A stretch of DNA of 64,000 bases from Arthrobacter sp. 24S4-2 (GTDB lineage Bacteria > Actinomycetota > Actinomycetes > Actinomycetales > Micrococcaceae): NCBI RefSeq assembly GCF_005280255.1, contig NZ_CP040018.1:1612001-1676000 (forward strand), given 5' to 3'. Every line of letters starts with the position of its first letter. The stretch's first letter is position 1. A model generated the notes under the pieces. The model was given only the letters and a program-made list of their open reading frames with translations, did not search any database and was not told where the DNA came from. Positions 27,162-35,483 of this stretch are shown here, in pieces. Made by a program: the position numbers and the translations under genes.

Positions 27162-29441
27162 GTGAGCACAGGGAACACGGCAGAAGACACCAAGACAGAC
27201 AGCACAAACCAGGCAAGCAGTGGCCAAGTGCCTTCCGGCGAGGTGCGCGAGGAGTACGAAAGCCTGGTGGAACAGGTCCGCAAGCACCGCTTCGCCTACT
27301 ACCAGGAAGATGCGCCGACCGTTTCGGACGCTGAGTTCGACGAACTCTTCCGGCGCCTCGAAACGATTGAGGCCATGCACCCGGAGCTGGTGGCCAACGA
27401 TTCCCCCACCCAGGCGGTGGGCGGCGAAGTCTCCGCCGCGTTTGCCGCCGTCGAACACCTGCAGCGGATGTACAGCCTCGAGGACGTCTTTTCCCTCGAG
27501 GAACTCGAGGCCTGGATCGCCAAGGCCGAGGCCAGCGTCGCCAAGCTGGGCAACGGCAGTGCCGGTCCCACCTGGCTCACCGAACTCAAGATCGACGGCC
27601 TGGCGGTCAGCCTGCTGTACCGCGACGGCAAACTGGTCCGTGCAGCCACCCGCGGGGACGGCTACACCGGCGAGGACATCACCCACAATGTCCTGACCAT
27701 CAAGGAAATCCCGCAGCAGCTAAGCGGCAGCAACTTTCCGGCCGAAATGGAAGTCCGCGGCGAGGTCTTCATACCGTCCAAGGCCTTCGCCGAATTCAAT
27801 GAGGCACTGATTGAGGCCGGCAAGGCGCCGCTGGCCAACCCCCGCAACGCCGCCGCAGGCTCGCTGCGCCAGAAGGACCCGGCGGAAACCGCCAAGCGCC
27901 CGCTGCGCATGTACGTCCACGGCATCGGTGCCCGCGAAGGCCTGGAAACGGCAAGCCAGTCGGACACCTACCGCCAGCTCGCCGAATGGGGACTGCCTAC
28001 GAGCCCGTACTTCGAGCTGCTCGGCAGCCTGAAGGAAGTGCTCGGCTTCATCAAACGCTACGGCGACAAACGGCACAGCCTCACCCACGAGATCGACGGC
28101 ATCGTGGTTAAGGTGGACGATTTCGCCACCCAGCGTGCCCTCGGGTACACCTCCCGGGTGCCGCGCTGGGCCGTCGCCTACAAGTATCCGCCGGAGGAAG
28201 TCCGCACCAAGCTGCTGGATATCGCGGTGAACGTTGGACGTACCGGCCGGGTCACCCCGTTCGGCGTTATGGAGCCTGTGAAGGTGGCCGGCTCCACCGT
28301 GGGAATGGCCACCCTGCACAACCAGGACGTCGTCAAGGCCAAGGGCGTGAAGATTGGCGACATCGTGGTGCTCCGCAAAGCCGGGGACGTCATCCCGGAG
28401 ATCGTGGGCCCCGTGCTTGCGCTTCGGGACCAGCAGGACCCGCCGGTGCGGGATTTTGTGATGCCCACCGAATGCCCGTCCTGCGGGACGCCCCTTGCTC
28501 CCGGGAAGGAAGGGGACGTGGACATCCGCTGCCCCAATTCACGCTCCTGCCCGGCGCAGCTGCGTGAACGTGTGTTCCATGTGGCCAGCCGCGGCGCCTT
28601 CGATATTGAGGCCCTGGGTTGGGAAGCCGCCATCGCCCTGACGCAGCCTGCCGAACCGGAAACGCCGCCCCTCACCAGCGAAGCCACGCTCTTCCGGCTC
28701 ACGCGCGAGGACCTTGCCGATGTCCGCATCAGCCGCGAAAAGCGGTCCAAGGGAGTGGGCACGGGCGAATTCGAGCTGGTGCCGTACTTCTTCAGCAAGG
28801 GCACGGCCAAGTCACCTTCGAAGCCGACGGTCACCACCGAAAAGCTCTTCACTGAGCTGGCGAAAGCCAAGACCCAGCCGCTGTGGCGCGTCCTGGTGGC
28901 GCTGTCCATCCGCCACGTCGGGCCCCGCGCATCGCGCGCCCTTGCCACCGCCTTCGGCTCGATGGACGCCATCCGGCAGGCCTCCGAGGAGGAGCTCGCC
29001 CACGTGGACGGCGTGGGCCCGGTGATCGCCGCGGCGCTGAAGGAGTGGTTCGCCGAGGACTGGCACCGTGAAATCGTGGACACGTGGGCCGCGGACGGCG
29101 TGCGGATGGCCGATGAGCGGGACGAATCCACGCCGCGGACTCTGGAAGGGCTGACCATCGTGGTCACCGGCAGCCTCGAAGGCTTCAGCCGGGACGAGGC
29201 CAAGGAAGCCATCCTCATCCGTGGCGGCAAAGCCGCAGGATCCGTCTCCAAGAACACCAGTTATGTCGTGGCCGGGGAGAACGCCGGAACAAAACTGGAC
29301 AAGGCCGAGCAGCTGGGCCTGAGAGTGCTGGACGAGGACGGGTTCCGCGAGCTGCTGGCCAACGGTCCGGCCGTCGCAGCTGAGGAAGCGGCCGCTGCTA
29401 CCGGGGATTCCGAAGACCACCTGGAAGGGACGGCGGAATGA
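27162..29441 (+). CDS. ligA: NAD-dependent DNA ligase
   Basis: 759 residues from the GTG at 27162. The frame is open further upstream, but that region overlaps the WXG100 gene and lacks ligase similarity. Adenylation domain: KIDG nucleophile motif in LTELKIDGLAVSLLYRDG, then TRGDGYTGED. An OB fold follows, then a four-Cys zinc finger (CPSCG ... CPNSRSC), helix-hairpin-helix repeats and a C-terminal BRCT domain (LTIVVTGSLEGFSRDEAKE). It seals nicks in replication and repair using NAD+. An insertion with charged and Ser-rich sequence lies between the zinc finger and the HhH region, making it longer than the ~670-residue norm. The stop overlaps the next gene by four bases. Confidence 0.96.
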   Translation: MSTGNTAEDTKTDSTNQASSGQVPSGEVREEYESLVEQVRKHRFAYYQEDAPTVSDAEFDELFRRLETIEAMHPELVANDSPTQAVGGEVSAAFAAVEHLQRMYSLEDVFSLEELEAWIAKAEASVAKLGNGSAGPTWLTELKIDGLAVSLLYRDGKLVRAATRGDGYTGEDITHNVLTIKEIPQQLSGSNFPAEMEVRGEVFIPSKAFAEFNEALIEAGKAPLANPRNAAAGSLRQKDPAETAKRPLRMYVHGIGAREGLETASQSDTYRQLAEWGLPTSPYFELLGSLKEVLGFIKRYGDKRHSLTHEIDGIVVKVDDFATQRALGYTSRVPRWAVAYKYPPEEVRTKLLDIAVNVGRTGRVTPFGVMEPVKVAGSTVGMATLHNQDVVKAKGVKIGDIVVLRKAGDVIPEIVGPVLALRDQQDPPVRDFVMPTECPSCGTPLAPGKEGDVDIRCPNSRSCPAQLRERVFHVASRGAFDIEALGWEAAIALTQPAEPETPPLTSEATLFRLTREDLADVRISREKRSKGVGTGEFELVPYFFSKGTAKSPSKPTVTTEKLFTELAKAKTQPLWRVLVALSIRHVGPRASRALATAFGSMDAIRQASEEELAHVDGVGPVIAAALKEWFAEDWHREIVDTWAADGVRMADERDESTPRTLEGLTIVVTGSLEGFSRDEAKEAILIRGGKAAGSVSKNTSYVVAGENAGTKLDKAEQLGLRVLDEDGFRELLANGPAVAAEEAAAATGDSEDHLEGTAE

Positions 29442-30262
29442 GTGCCCCGACAGCTGACCGTGCAGCCGACCTGCTGGAGGTGGCCAAGGCTGCAGCCGCT
29501 GCCGGGGCCGCCGTGCTCGCCGCCCGGAACGCCGCCGAACTGGATGCCAGCAACAAGGGAGCGGCGGGGGACTGGGTGACCGCTTTCGACGTGGCCGCCG
29601 AGAACGCGGTGCGCGAAGTCATCACCCGGGCACGGCCGCAGGACACCATCACCGGGGAGGAACACGGCACGGTCAGCCGCGGGAATCCCAGTGGCTACCG
29701 CTGGTCCATCGACCCGCTGGACGGCACCACCAACTTCATCCGGAACATCGTCTACTACGGCACCTCAGTGGCCGTGGCGGCCCCCGACGGCGCCTGGCTC
29801 GCCGGCGTCGTGAATGCCCCCGCCCTGGGCCGCATCTACTATGCATCGCGAGGCGGCGGTGCCTGGCTCGAGGAACAGGGCCAGCGGACCCAGCTCACCG
29901 GCCCCGTTCCCGGGCGCAAGGGCCAGATCCTGGCCACCGGCTTCAGCTACGATCCCGATGTCCGCGCGGAACAGGCCGAGGCACTCGGCGGCTTCATGGA
30001 CGGGTTCGCCGATGTGCGCCGGCTCGGGTCCGCTGCGTTGGACCTGTGCCTCGTGGCGGACGGCACCCATGACGCCTTCGGGGAACGCGGGCTCAATGAG
30101 CATGACTTCTCCGCCGGCGCCCTCATCGCCGAGGAGGCCGGATGCTGGGTCCGCCGCCCACGGCTGACCAGCCCCCTCGACGGCGGGCCTTCGGATGAGG
30201 AACGGCTTGCCGCGTGGACGTGCGCCGGGACCCTCGAGCTGTCAGGGAAGTTCCCGCTGTAG
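29438..30262 (+). CDS. Inositol monophosphatase family phosphatase
   Basis: 274 residues. Lithium-sensitive sugar-phosphatase signatures are present: GEEHG, then the metal-binding IDPLDGTTNFIR, and a C-terminal GAL-type motif (FSAGALIAEEAG). The family hydrolyses inositol-1-phosphate and related substrates such as histidinol phosphate; the sequence alone does not tell which. It starts in an ATGA overlap with ligA, so the two are co-translated. The convergent monooxygenase gene ends only seven bases away. Confidence 0.92.
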   Translation: MSAPTADRAADLLEVAKAAAAAGAAVLAARNAAELDASNKGAAGDWVTAFDVAAENAVREVITRARPQDTITGEEHGTVSRGNPSGYRWSIDPLDGTTNFIRNIVYYGTSVAVAAPDGAWLAGVVNAPALGRIYYASRGGGAWLEEQGQRTQLTGPVPGRKGQILATGFSYDPDVRAEQAEALGGFMDGFADVRRLGSAALDLCLVADGTHDAFGERGLNEHDFSAGALIAEEAGCWVRRPRLTSPLDGGPSDEERLAAWTCAGTLELSGKFPL

Positions 30263-30269
30263 GAAGGGC

Positions 30270-31625
30270 TCACGCCCCCGCTGTGGCCAGCCCTGCGGCG
30301 CCGGAGTAGCGGTTGAGCGGCCGTTCCAGTCCGTAGTGCCCGCGCAGTGTGCTGGCGGTGTACTCCGTCCGGAACAGGCCGCGCTGCCGAAGCACCGGCA
30401 CCACATGGTCCACGAATGCCTCCAGCCCTGAGGGAAGCACGGCGGGCATGATGTTGAAGCCGTCGGCGGCGCCGTTTTCGAACCAGAGCTGAATGGCATC
30501 GGCCACCTGCTCCGGCGTTCCCGAGAACGTGCGGTGCCCGCGGCCGCCGCCGAGGCGCCCGATCAGCTGGCGCACCGTGAGCCGCTCGCGGCGGGCAAGT
30601 TCCACGATCAGGGTGTAGCGGCTCTTCGCGCCCTGGACGGAATCTTCATCCGGGAGGTCCGTGGGCAGTTGCCGGTCCAGCGGCAGGTCCTCCGGGCTGA
30701 CGCCCAGGGTCTTCGCCAGTTCGATCCGTGCATACTCAGGGCGGATCAGCTCATCCAGTTCACGTTCCAGCTTCTTGGCCCCGGCCTCGGTGCCTGCCAG
30801 CACCGGCACGATCCCGGGCAGGATCTTGATGCCCTCCGGGTCGCGGCCGGCTGCCGCCGTCCGGGCCTTGAGGTCGGTGTAGAAATCCTGGGCGTCCTCG
30901 AGGGTCTGTTGTGCGGTGAACACAGCCTCTGCGTACAGTGCCGCCAAGCCTTTGCCGTCTTCGGAGGATCCGGCCTGGACGATCAGCGGGTACCCCTGGG
31001 GTGAGCGCGGTACGTTCAACGGACCGCGGATCCTGAAGTGCTCGCCCACATGGTCGATCGGCCTGACCTTATCCGGATCGGCCCAGACACCGGCTTCCTT
31101 GTCCGCCACCACGGCGTCGTCGTCCCAGCTGTCCCACAGCTTGCCGGCGACATCCAGGAACTCCGCCGCCCGCTCATAACGGGTGGCGTGGGCAGGCTGG
31201 TCATCGTCGCCGAAGTTCCGCGCGGCCTCGGGCCCTGCGGTAGTGACCACGTTCCAGCCGGCACGGCCTCCGCTGACGAAATCCACGGAGGCGAATCGAC
31301 GGGCAAAGTTGAACGGATCATTGTACGTGGTGGATGCGGTGGCAATGAGGCCGATCCTCTCGGTGGCTGCGGCGATGGCGGTCAGCAGCACGGTGGGTTC
31401 GAACTTTCCGGCCGGCCGGCGGCCCACGTTGCCGAAGATCACGGGGGAGTCTGCGAAGAAAATGGAATCGAAGGTGCCCCGCTCGGCGATTTGTGCCAGG
31501 TTGCGGTAGTGGCTGATGTCCGTGCTGGCAAGGGGGTTGCTTTCGGGCAGCCGCCAGGAAGCTTCGTGGTGGCCGGTGCTCATAAGGAATGCGTTGAGGT
31601 GCAAGGTGCGTTGGGAGGGTGCCAT
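30270..31625 (-). CDS. NtaA/DmoA-family FMN-dependent monooxygenase
   Basis: 451 residues, bacterial luciferase superfamily. The N terminus has the long-chain NtaA/SnaA/DmoA pattern: LNAFLMSTGHHEASWR, then SIFFADSP, ERIGLIATASTTYNDPFNFAR and GRAGWNVVTT. These enzymes use reduced FMN from a partner reductase to oxidise nitrilotriacetate, dibenzothiophene sulfone, dimethyl sulfide and similar compounds. No reductase is in the window, and the substrate is unknown. It is a single minus-strand gene convergent with the phosphatase gene. The upstream 290 bp hold no other gene. Confidence 0.92.
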   Translation of the reverse strand: MAPSQRTLHLNAFLMSTGHHEASWRLPESNPLASTDISHYRNLAQIAERGTFDSIFFADSPVIFGNVGRRPAGKFEPTVLLTAIAAATERIGLIATASTTYNDPFNFARRFASVDFVSGGRAGWNVVTTAGPEAARNFGDDDQPAHATRYERAAEFLDVAGKLWDSWDDDAVVADKEAGVWADPDKVRPIDHVGEHFRIRGPLNVPRSPQGYPLIVQAGSSEDGKGLAALYAEAVFTAQQTLEDAQDFYTDLKARTAAAGRDPEGIKILPGIVPVLAGTEAGAKKLERELDELIRPEYARIELAKTLGVSPEDLPLDRQLPTDLPDEDSVQGAKSRYTLIVELARRERLTVRQLIGRLGGGRGHRTFSGTPEQVADAIQLWFENGAADGFNIMPAVLPSGLEAFVDHVVPVLRQRGLFRTEYTASTLRGHYGLERPLNRYSGAAGLATAGA

Positions 31626-31918
31626 GGTGTGATCCTGTCGGTCGGGTTGGAGATGGGTTGGCGGTCGTGTGCGGTTCGGTGGTGCAAATCAACCACAGCC
31701 AAACCGGCCGCTGCCAGCCTTGGCGACCACTGGAGAAACGGTGCGACACAGCGGGAAACCCCCGGAAATGCAGGGCAACACAGGGCAACTTCTGGACACA
31801 CAACGAAACGCAGGACACAAGTCAAGGGCATCGGGACAGCACGGATCGTAGTGATAGTTCAGTCACGGAAACGGCCGTTTCGCGGGGAGGGGGACGCCCC
31901 CGCGACTACCATGTACAA
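31626..31918. other. Intergenic region between divergent monooxygenase and GNAT genes
   Basis: 293 bp. It must carry both promoters. I see a GGGGG/CCCCC inverted repeat near 31888-31902 but no clear -35/-10 pair and no RNA element. Short Cys-containing ORFs run on the minus strand here; I do not trust them as genes. Confidence 0.5.
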
Positions 31919-32422
31919 GTGCATTCGCAGATCCTCATTCGCCCCGCCGTTCCGGCAGATTACGACGCCGTTGCCCGCATCACCCGGGACGCCTACCTCG
32001 CCGCGGGCTACTTCGCGAGTGCCGACCACCCGTACATGCTGCAGATCCAGGATGTCGCCACGCGGGCAGCGCAGGCCACCGTGTGGGTGGCTGAGCGCGC
32101 GGGCCGCATTGTCGGTTCGGTGACGCTGGCAGTTGCCGGAGAGCCCTATGCGGACATTGCACTGGCCGACGAACTCGAATTCCGCATGCTCGTGGTGGAT
32201 CCGAACGTCCAGCGCAGCGGCGCGGGCAAAGCGATGGTCGAGGCCATCATCGGCCATGCTAAGTCGCTGGACGGCATAAAGGGTGTGGCCCTGACGACGG
32301 GCCGCGATTGGGAAAGCGCGCACGGGCTGTACCGCAAGACTGGCTTCCAGCGTGTTCCCGAGCGCGACTGGTTCGTGCCGGACACCGACATAAAGCTGCT
32401 GGTTTACCGGCTCGACGTCTAG
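31919..32422 (+). CDS. GNAT-family N-acetyltransferase
   Basis: 167 residues from GTG at 31919. An earlier in-frame start would add unrelated sequence from the divergent promoter region. The start ILIRPAVPADYDAVARITRDAY and the acetyl-CoA loop VDPNVQRSGAGKAMVEA are typical GNAT motifs, with the C-terminal GLYRKTGFQRV strand-helix. Substrate unknown. It lies 46 bp before the Rid-family gene on the same strand and is likely co-transcribed. No strong ribosome site is visible; a leaderless message is possible. Confidence 0.88.
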   Translation: MHSQILIRPAVPADYDAVARITRDAYLAAGYFASADHPYMLQIQDVATRAAQATVWVAERAGRIVGSVTLAVAGEPYADIALADELEFRMLVVDPNVQRSGAGKAMVEAIIGHAKSLDGIKGVALTTGRDWESAHGLYRKTGFQRVPERDWFVPDTDIKLLVYRLDV

Positions 32423-32468
32423 CAGCCCTAAAGTGGTGCCGACTCAAGGCACCATCGAAAGGCACACC

Positions 32469-32852
32469 ATGCGCAAGACATTCGGCACCGGCTCCACGTG
32501 GGAGCAGAAACTCGGCTATTCCCGCGCGGTACAGGTGGACAACACCCTGTACATCTCCGCCACTGCCGCCAGCGGGGACAACGGAATCGTGGGTGAAGGC
32601 TTCTACACCCAGACGAAGTACATCCTGGAAAAGCTGGGCGCAGTCCTCACCGAGGCCGGGTTCGAATACGGCGACGTGGTGCAGTCCAAGCTGTACCTAA
32701 CGGACATCAGCAAGTGGGAAGACGCCGGCCGCGCCCACGGCGAAGTGTTCGGCGAGATCCGTCCCACGCTGTCCCTGGTCCACGTGCTGCCGTTCCTCGA
32801 CCCCAAGATGCTGGTGGAGATCGAACTCGTGGCCCACAAGAGCGCCAGCTAG
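32469..32852 (+). CDS. Rid-family (YjgF/UK114) protein
   Basis: 127 residues from ATG at 32469, eight bases after GAAAGG; the longer reading from 32433 lacks a ribosome site. The fold pattern is clear (NTLYISATAA, QTKYILEKLGAVLTEAG, RPTLSLVHVLPFLDPKMLVEIE). True RidA enzymes that hydrolyse reactive enamines carry an Arg before the VEIE-type strand. Here the stretch is DPKMLVEIE, so that Arg seems absent. It may belong to a non-deaminase Rid subgroup. Confidence 0.88.
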   Translation: MRKTFGTGSTWEQKLGYSRAVQVDNTLYISATAASGDNGIVGEGFYTQTKYILEKLGAVLTEAGFEYGDVVQSKLYLTDISKWEDAGRAHGEVFGEIRPTLSLVHVLPFLDPKMLVEIELVAHKSAS

Positions 32853-32864
32853 CAGGCTCCAACG

Positions 32865-33527
32865 CTATTGAGCCGGGAGGCCGTAGCGGTGTTCCGGGCG
32901 GCCCGTGGTTCCGTAGCGGAGTTGGATGTCGACGGCGCCGTCGTCCGCCAGCGAGGAGAGGTACCGCTGGGCGGTGGCGCGGGATACCCCCACCCGCCCG
33001 GCCACTTCCGCCGCCGAATACTGCTCGCCTGGTTCCAGGGACTCCAGCACCGCCACCTCGGTCGCGGAGCGCGGCTTGGCGGACGCCGTGACGTCGCCGG
33101 GGATCAGCGAACGCTTGGCCCGCTCCACAGTGTCCTGGTCCAGGGAGCCCGGCTGGGCCAGGATCCGCCGGTACCGGGCATAGGAGCGGAGCTGCTGCGA
33201 CAGGGACTCGGCGGTGAACGGCTTCAACAGGTACCCGAGGGCGCCGCGACGGAAGGCCACCCGCAGCGAAACGGAGTCGGACGCCGCGCTCAGGATCATG
33301 GTGTCCACATCCAGCTGGCGGAGCAGGTCAAGGCCCGAGCCATCAGGCAGGTACACATCCAGCAGCACCAGGTCCGGGCGCAGGCTGTGGATGGCCTGCA
33401 GCGCCTGCGACGCCGATCCCGCAGGCGGCAGCGCCAGGAATCCCGCCACCGAATCCACATACGCCGCGTGCAGCTTGGCCACGTGGAAATCGTCATCCAC
33501 AATCAGCACCCTGAAATCCTCAGCCAT
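32865..33527 (-). CDS. CitB/DcuR-type response regulator
   Basis: 220 residues from ATG at 33527. Receiver domain: VLIVDDDF at residues ~7-14, phosphoacceptor Asp in LVLLDVYLPDGSGLDLL, and the conserved Lys in YLLKPF. A linker follows, then a C-terminal helix-turn-helix (AGRVGVSRATAQRYLSSL), as in CitB/DctR regulators of dicarboxylate and tricarboxylate uptake. The start overlaps the sensor kinase stop by eight bases, so the pair is coupled. Likely target: the divergent CitMHS transporter gene. Confidence 0.92.
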   Translation of the reverse strand: MAEDFRVLIVDDDFHVAKLHAAYVDSVAGFLALPPAGSASQALQAIHSLRPDLVLLDVYLPDGSGLDLLRQLDVDTMILSAASDSVSLRVAFRRGALGYLLKPFTAESLSQQLRSYARYRRILAQPGSLDQDTVERAKRSLIPGDVTASAKPRSATEVAVLESLEPGEQYSAAEVAGRVGVSRATAQRYLSSLADDGAVDIQLRYGTTGRPEHRYGLPAQ

Positions 33528-35262
33528 CCCTGTCCTTCCCGATGAAACTGTCCTTCCCGATGGGCTTGTCCCTTCCGGGCAGGTCGGCAGTGGTCCGCGG
33601 CAGCGTTGCCATGAACACGGCGCCGGGGCCGCCTGGGGAGCCGGGGTCCAGGACGCTGACGTCCCCGCCGCGGCGCCGAGCAAGCTGCCGGGCAAGCGCC
33701 AGCCCCAGGCCCTGGCCGCCGCCGGCACGCGCCGGCCGTGCCGCCGTCGTGAATCCTTCGGCGAACACGGCTTCCGCCCCGGCGGTCGCCGTTTCGGGAG
33801 CCAGGCCGTCGCCGGAATCCGCGACGACGATGTGCAGCGTGCCGCCGTCGGGTCCCGGCTCGTCCAGCAGTTCCACTTCCACCCAGCGGTCCGACGCGGA
33901 GCCGGCGACGGCGGCGTTCACGGCGTTGTCGATCAGGTTTCCCAGCACTGTGGTGACGTCCTGCGGCTCGGTGACCTGTCCGCGCACCAGGGTTTCCGGG
34001 CCGATGCGCAGTGTCACGCCGCGTTCGTCCGCCTCCACGCCCTTGGCACCGACGAAAGCCTGCAGGTAAGGGTCCTGCAGGAGCTCGGCCTGGTCCACCG
34101 GGAACTTGAGCGGACCGGTGGCGGCCAGGCGCGCCAGGTAGTCGCGGGCCTGTTGGTGCTGCCCGATGCTCATGAAACCGGCAATGGTGTGCAGTTGGTT
34201 GGCGAACTCGTGGCGCTGGGCGCGCAGCGCGGTGGACATGGTGCCAACGGCATCCAGCTGGCGGGTCAGGTGCTGCAGCTCGGTGCGGTCGCGGAGCATC
34301 ACCACCCAGCCCAGGTCCTCCTGCCGGTGCAGCGCCTTGCGGGCGCTGGCCACCAGCACGCGGGCACCGGAAATGACTTCGACGGCGTCTGCTTCGGCCG
34401 CGTCCGGCCGGGTCAGGGCCTTCAGCTGCTCCGGGACCGGAGCCTGCTCCCACGGTGTGCCGGCGAGATCGGGCTGGTCGAGGAGCCTCTGCGCCGCCGC
34501 GTTGAAGACGCTGATCCTGCCGTCGGCCGCTACGCCGATCACGCCGTCGTCAACGCCCTGGAGGACAGCCACCTGGTCATGTACCAGCGTGCTGATCTCC
34601 TCCGGTTCCAGGCCCAGCGTCAGCCGCTGCAGGCGGCGGCGCAACAGGAACGAGGCCAGGATTCCGGCCAGCAGGGACCCGGCCGCGGTCAGCGCGATGG
34701 GCGTGATGTCCCGGGCCAGGCTCTGGACGACGCTCTCAGTGGAATACCCCACGCTGACCTCGCCCACCACCGTGTCCGAATCCGGGCCGAAGACCGGCAC
34801 CTTGGCTCCCGCCGATGGTCCCAGCGTTCCGGTGTTCCGGGTGGTCACCTCCTTGCCCGAGAGGGCTTCGGAGGGATCCGTGCTGACTTTTTCGCCGAGC
34901 CGGTCGGCATCCGGGTGCGCGAGCCGCAGGCCCGTTTCATCCGTGATCACCACGAACAGCGCGCCGGTGCGGGTCCGCGCACCCTCGGCCGCCGCCATCA
35001 GCGGGCCGGTGAGCAGAACCGACGCCGGGGGAGTGCCCGCCTCCCGGCTGATGGCCTGGACCTCCCGGCGGACCGTGGGATCCGAGGCTACGGTGCGCGC
35101 CAGGGTGAGTGCCTGGCTTTCCGCCTCCCGGCCCAGCCGCTCATACGTCAGCCAGGCATGCACCGCGCCGCTGAGCAGCACAACGAGCAAAACCACTCCG
35201 AGCTGGAGCAGCAGGGTCTGCGTGGAAAACCGCAGTGGCTGCCTCGGTGCCGGACGCTTCAT
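33520..35262 (-). CDS. CitA/DcuS-type sensor histidine kinase
   Basis: 580 residues. TM1 at about 17-38, a periplasmic ligand-sensing (sCache/PAS-like) domain to about 185, TM2 at about 190-212, a cytoplasmic PAS domain, then a kinase core. The H box is QRHEFANQLHTIAGF, the N box LIDNAVNAAV, and the G boxes are VVADSGDGLAPE and GGGQGLGLALARQLA. This architecture senses citrate or C4-dicarboxylates outside the cell. It lies upstream of its regulator in one operon and is divergent from the citrate-type transporter. Confidence 0.93.
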   Translation of the reverse strand: MKRPAPRQPLRFSTQTLLLQLGVVLLVVLLSGAVHAWLTYERLGREAESQALTLARTVASDPTVRREVQAISREAGTPPASVLLTGPLMAAAEGARTRTGALFVVITDETGLRLAHPDADRLGEKVSTDPSEALSGKEVTTRNTGTLGPSAGAKVPVFGPDSDTVVGEVSVGYSTESVVQSLARDITPIALTAAGSLLAGILASFLLRRRLQRLTLGLEPEEISTLVHDQVAVLQGVDDGVIGVAADGRISVFNAAAQRLLDQPDLAGTPWEQAPVPEQLKALTRPDAAEADAVEVISGARVLVASARKALHRQEDLGWVVMLRDRTELQHLTRQLDAVGTMSTALRAQRHEFANQLHTIAGFMSIGQHQQARDYLARLAATGPLKFPVDQAELLQDPYLQAFVGAKGVEADERGVTLRIGPETLVRGQVTEPQDVTTVLGNLIDNAVNAAVAGSASDRWVEVELLDEPGPDGGTLHIVVADSGDGLAPETATAGAEAVFAEGFTTAARPARAGGGQGLGLALARQLARRRGGDVSVLDPGSPGGPGAVFMATLPRTTADLPGRDKPIGKDSFIGKDRDG

Positions 35263-35439
35263 TGCCCTCCTGACGGGATTGTGGCCGCTGTGCCGGGGAT
35301 TTCCGCCGGACGGCGGCAGGGCCGAAACAGGGGAAATCGGCGCGCTGAGCTAAATGAGCAAAATGCTCCCAATAAGCAGTATGCCAATCAATTGAGCCAA
35401 AGGCACGGCCGTGACGCGGGCCACCCTAACGTCTGTAGT

Positions 35440-35463
35440 ACGCATCACACCGGGGTGGTGCGT
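35440..35463. promoter_or_regulatory. Imperfect palindrome before the CitMHS gene (possible operator)
   Basis: Arms ACGCATCACACC and GGGGTGGTGCGT pair with two mismatches, just upstream of the AAAGGAG ribosome site at 35471. A second inverted repeat, GAGCA-AAA-TGCTC, lies farther up in the same 221-bp divergent region. Binding by the CitB-type regulator is a guess from position. Confidence 0.4.
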
Positions 35464-35483
35464 AACACACAAAGGAGCCGGCT

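Noticed and set aside
31580..31831. Cys-rich minus-strand ORF upstream of the flavin monooxygenase, considered as a cysteine leader peptide
   Set aside because: It is too long, the cysteines are scattered, and it runs into the monooxygenase gene without a terminator or attenuator-like structure.
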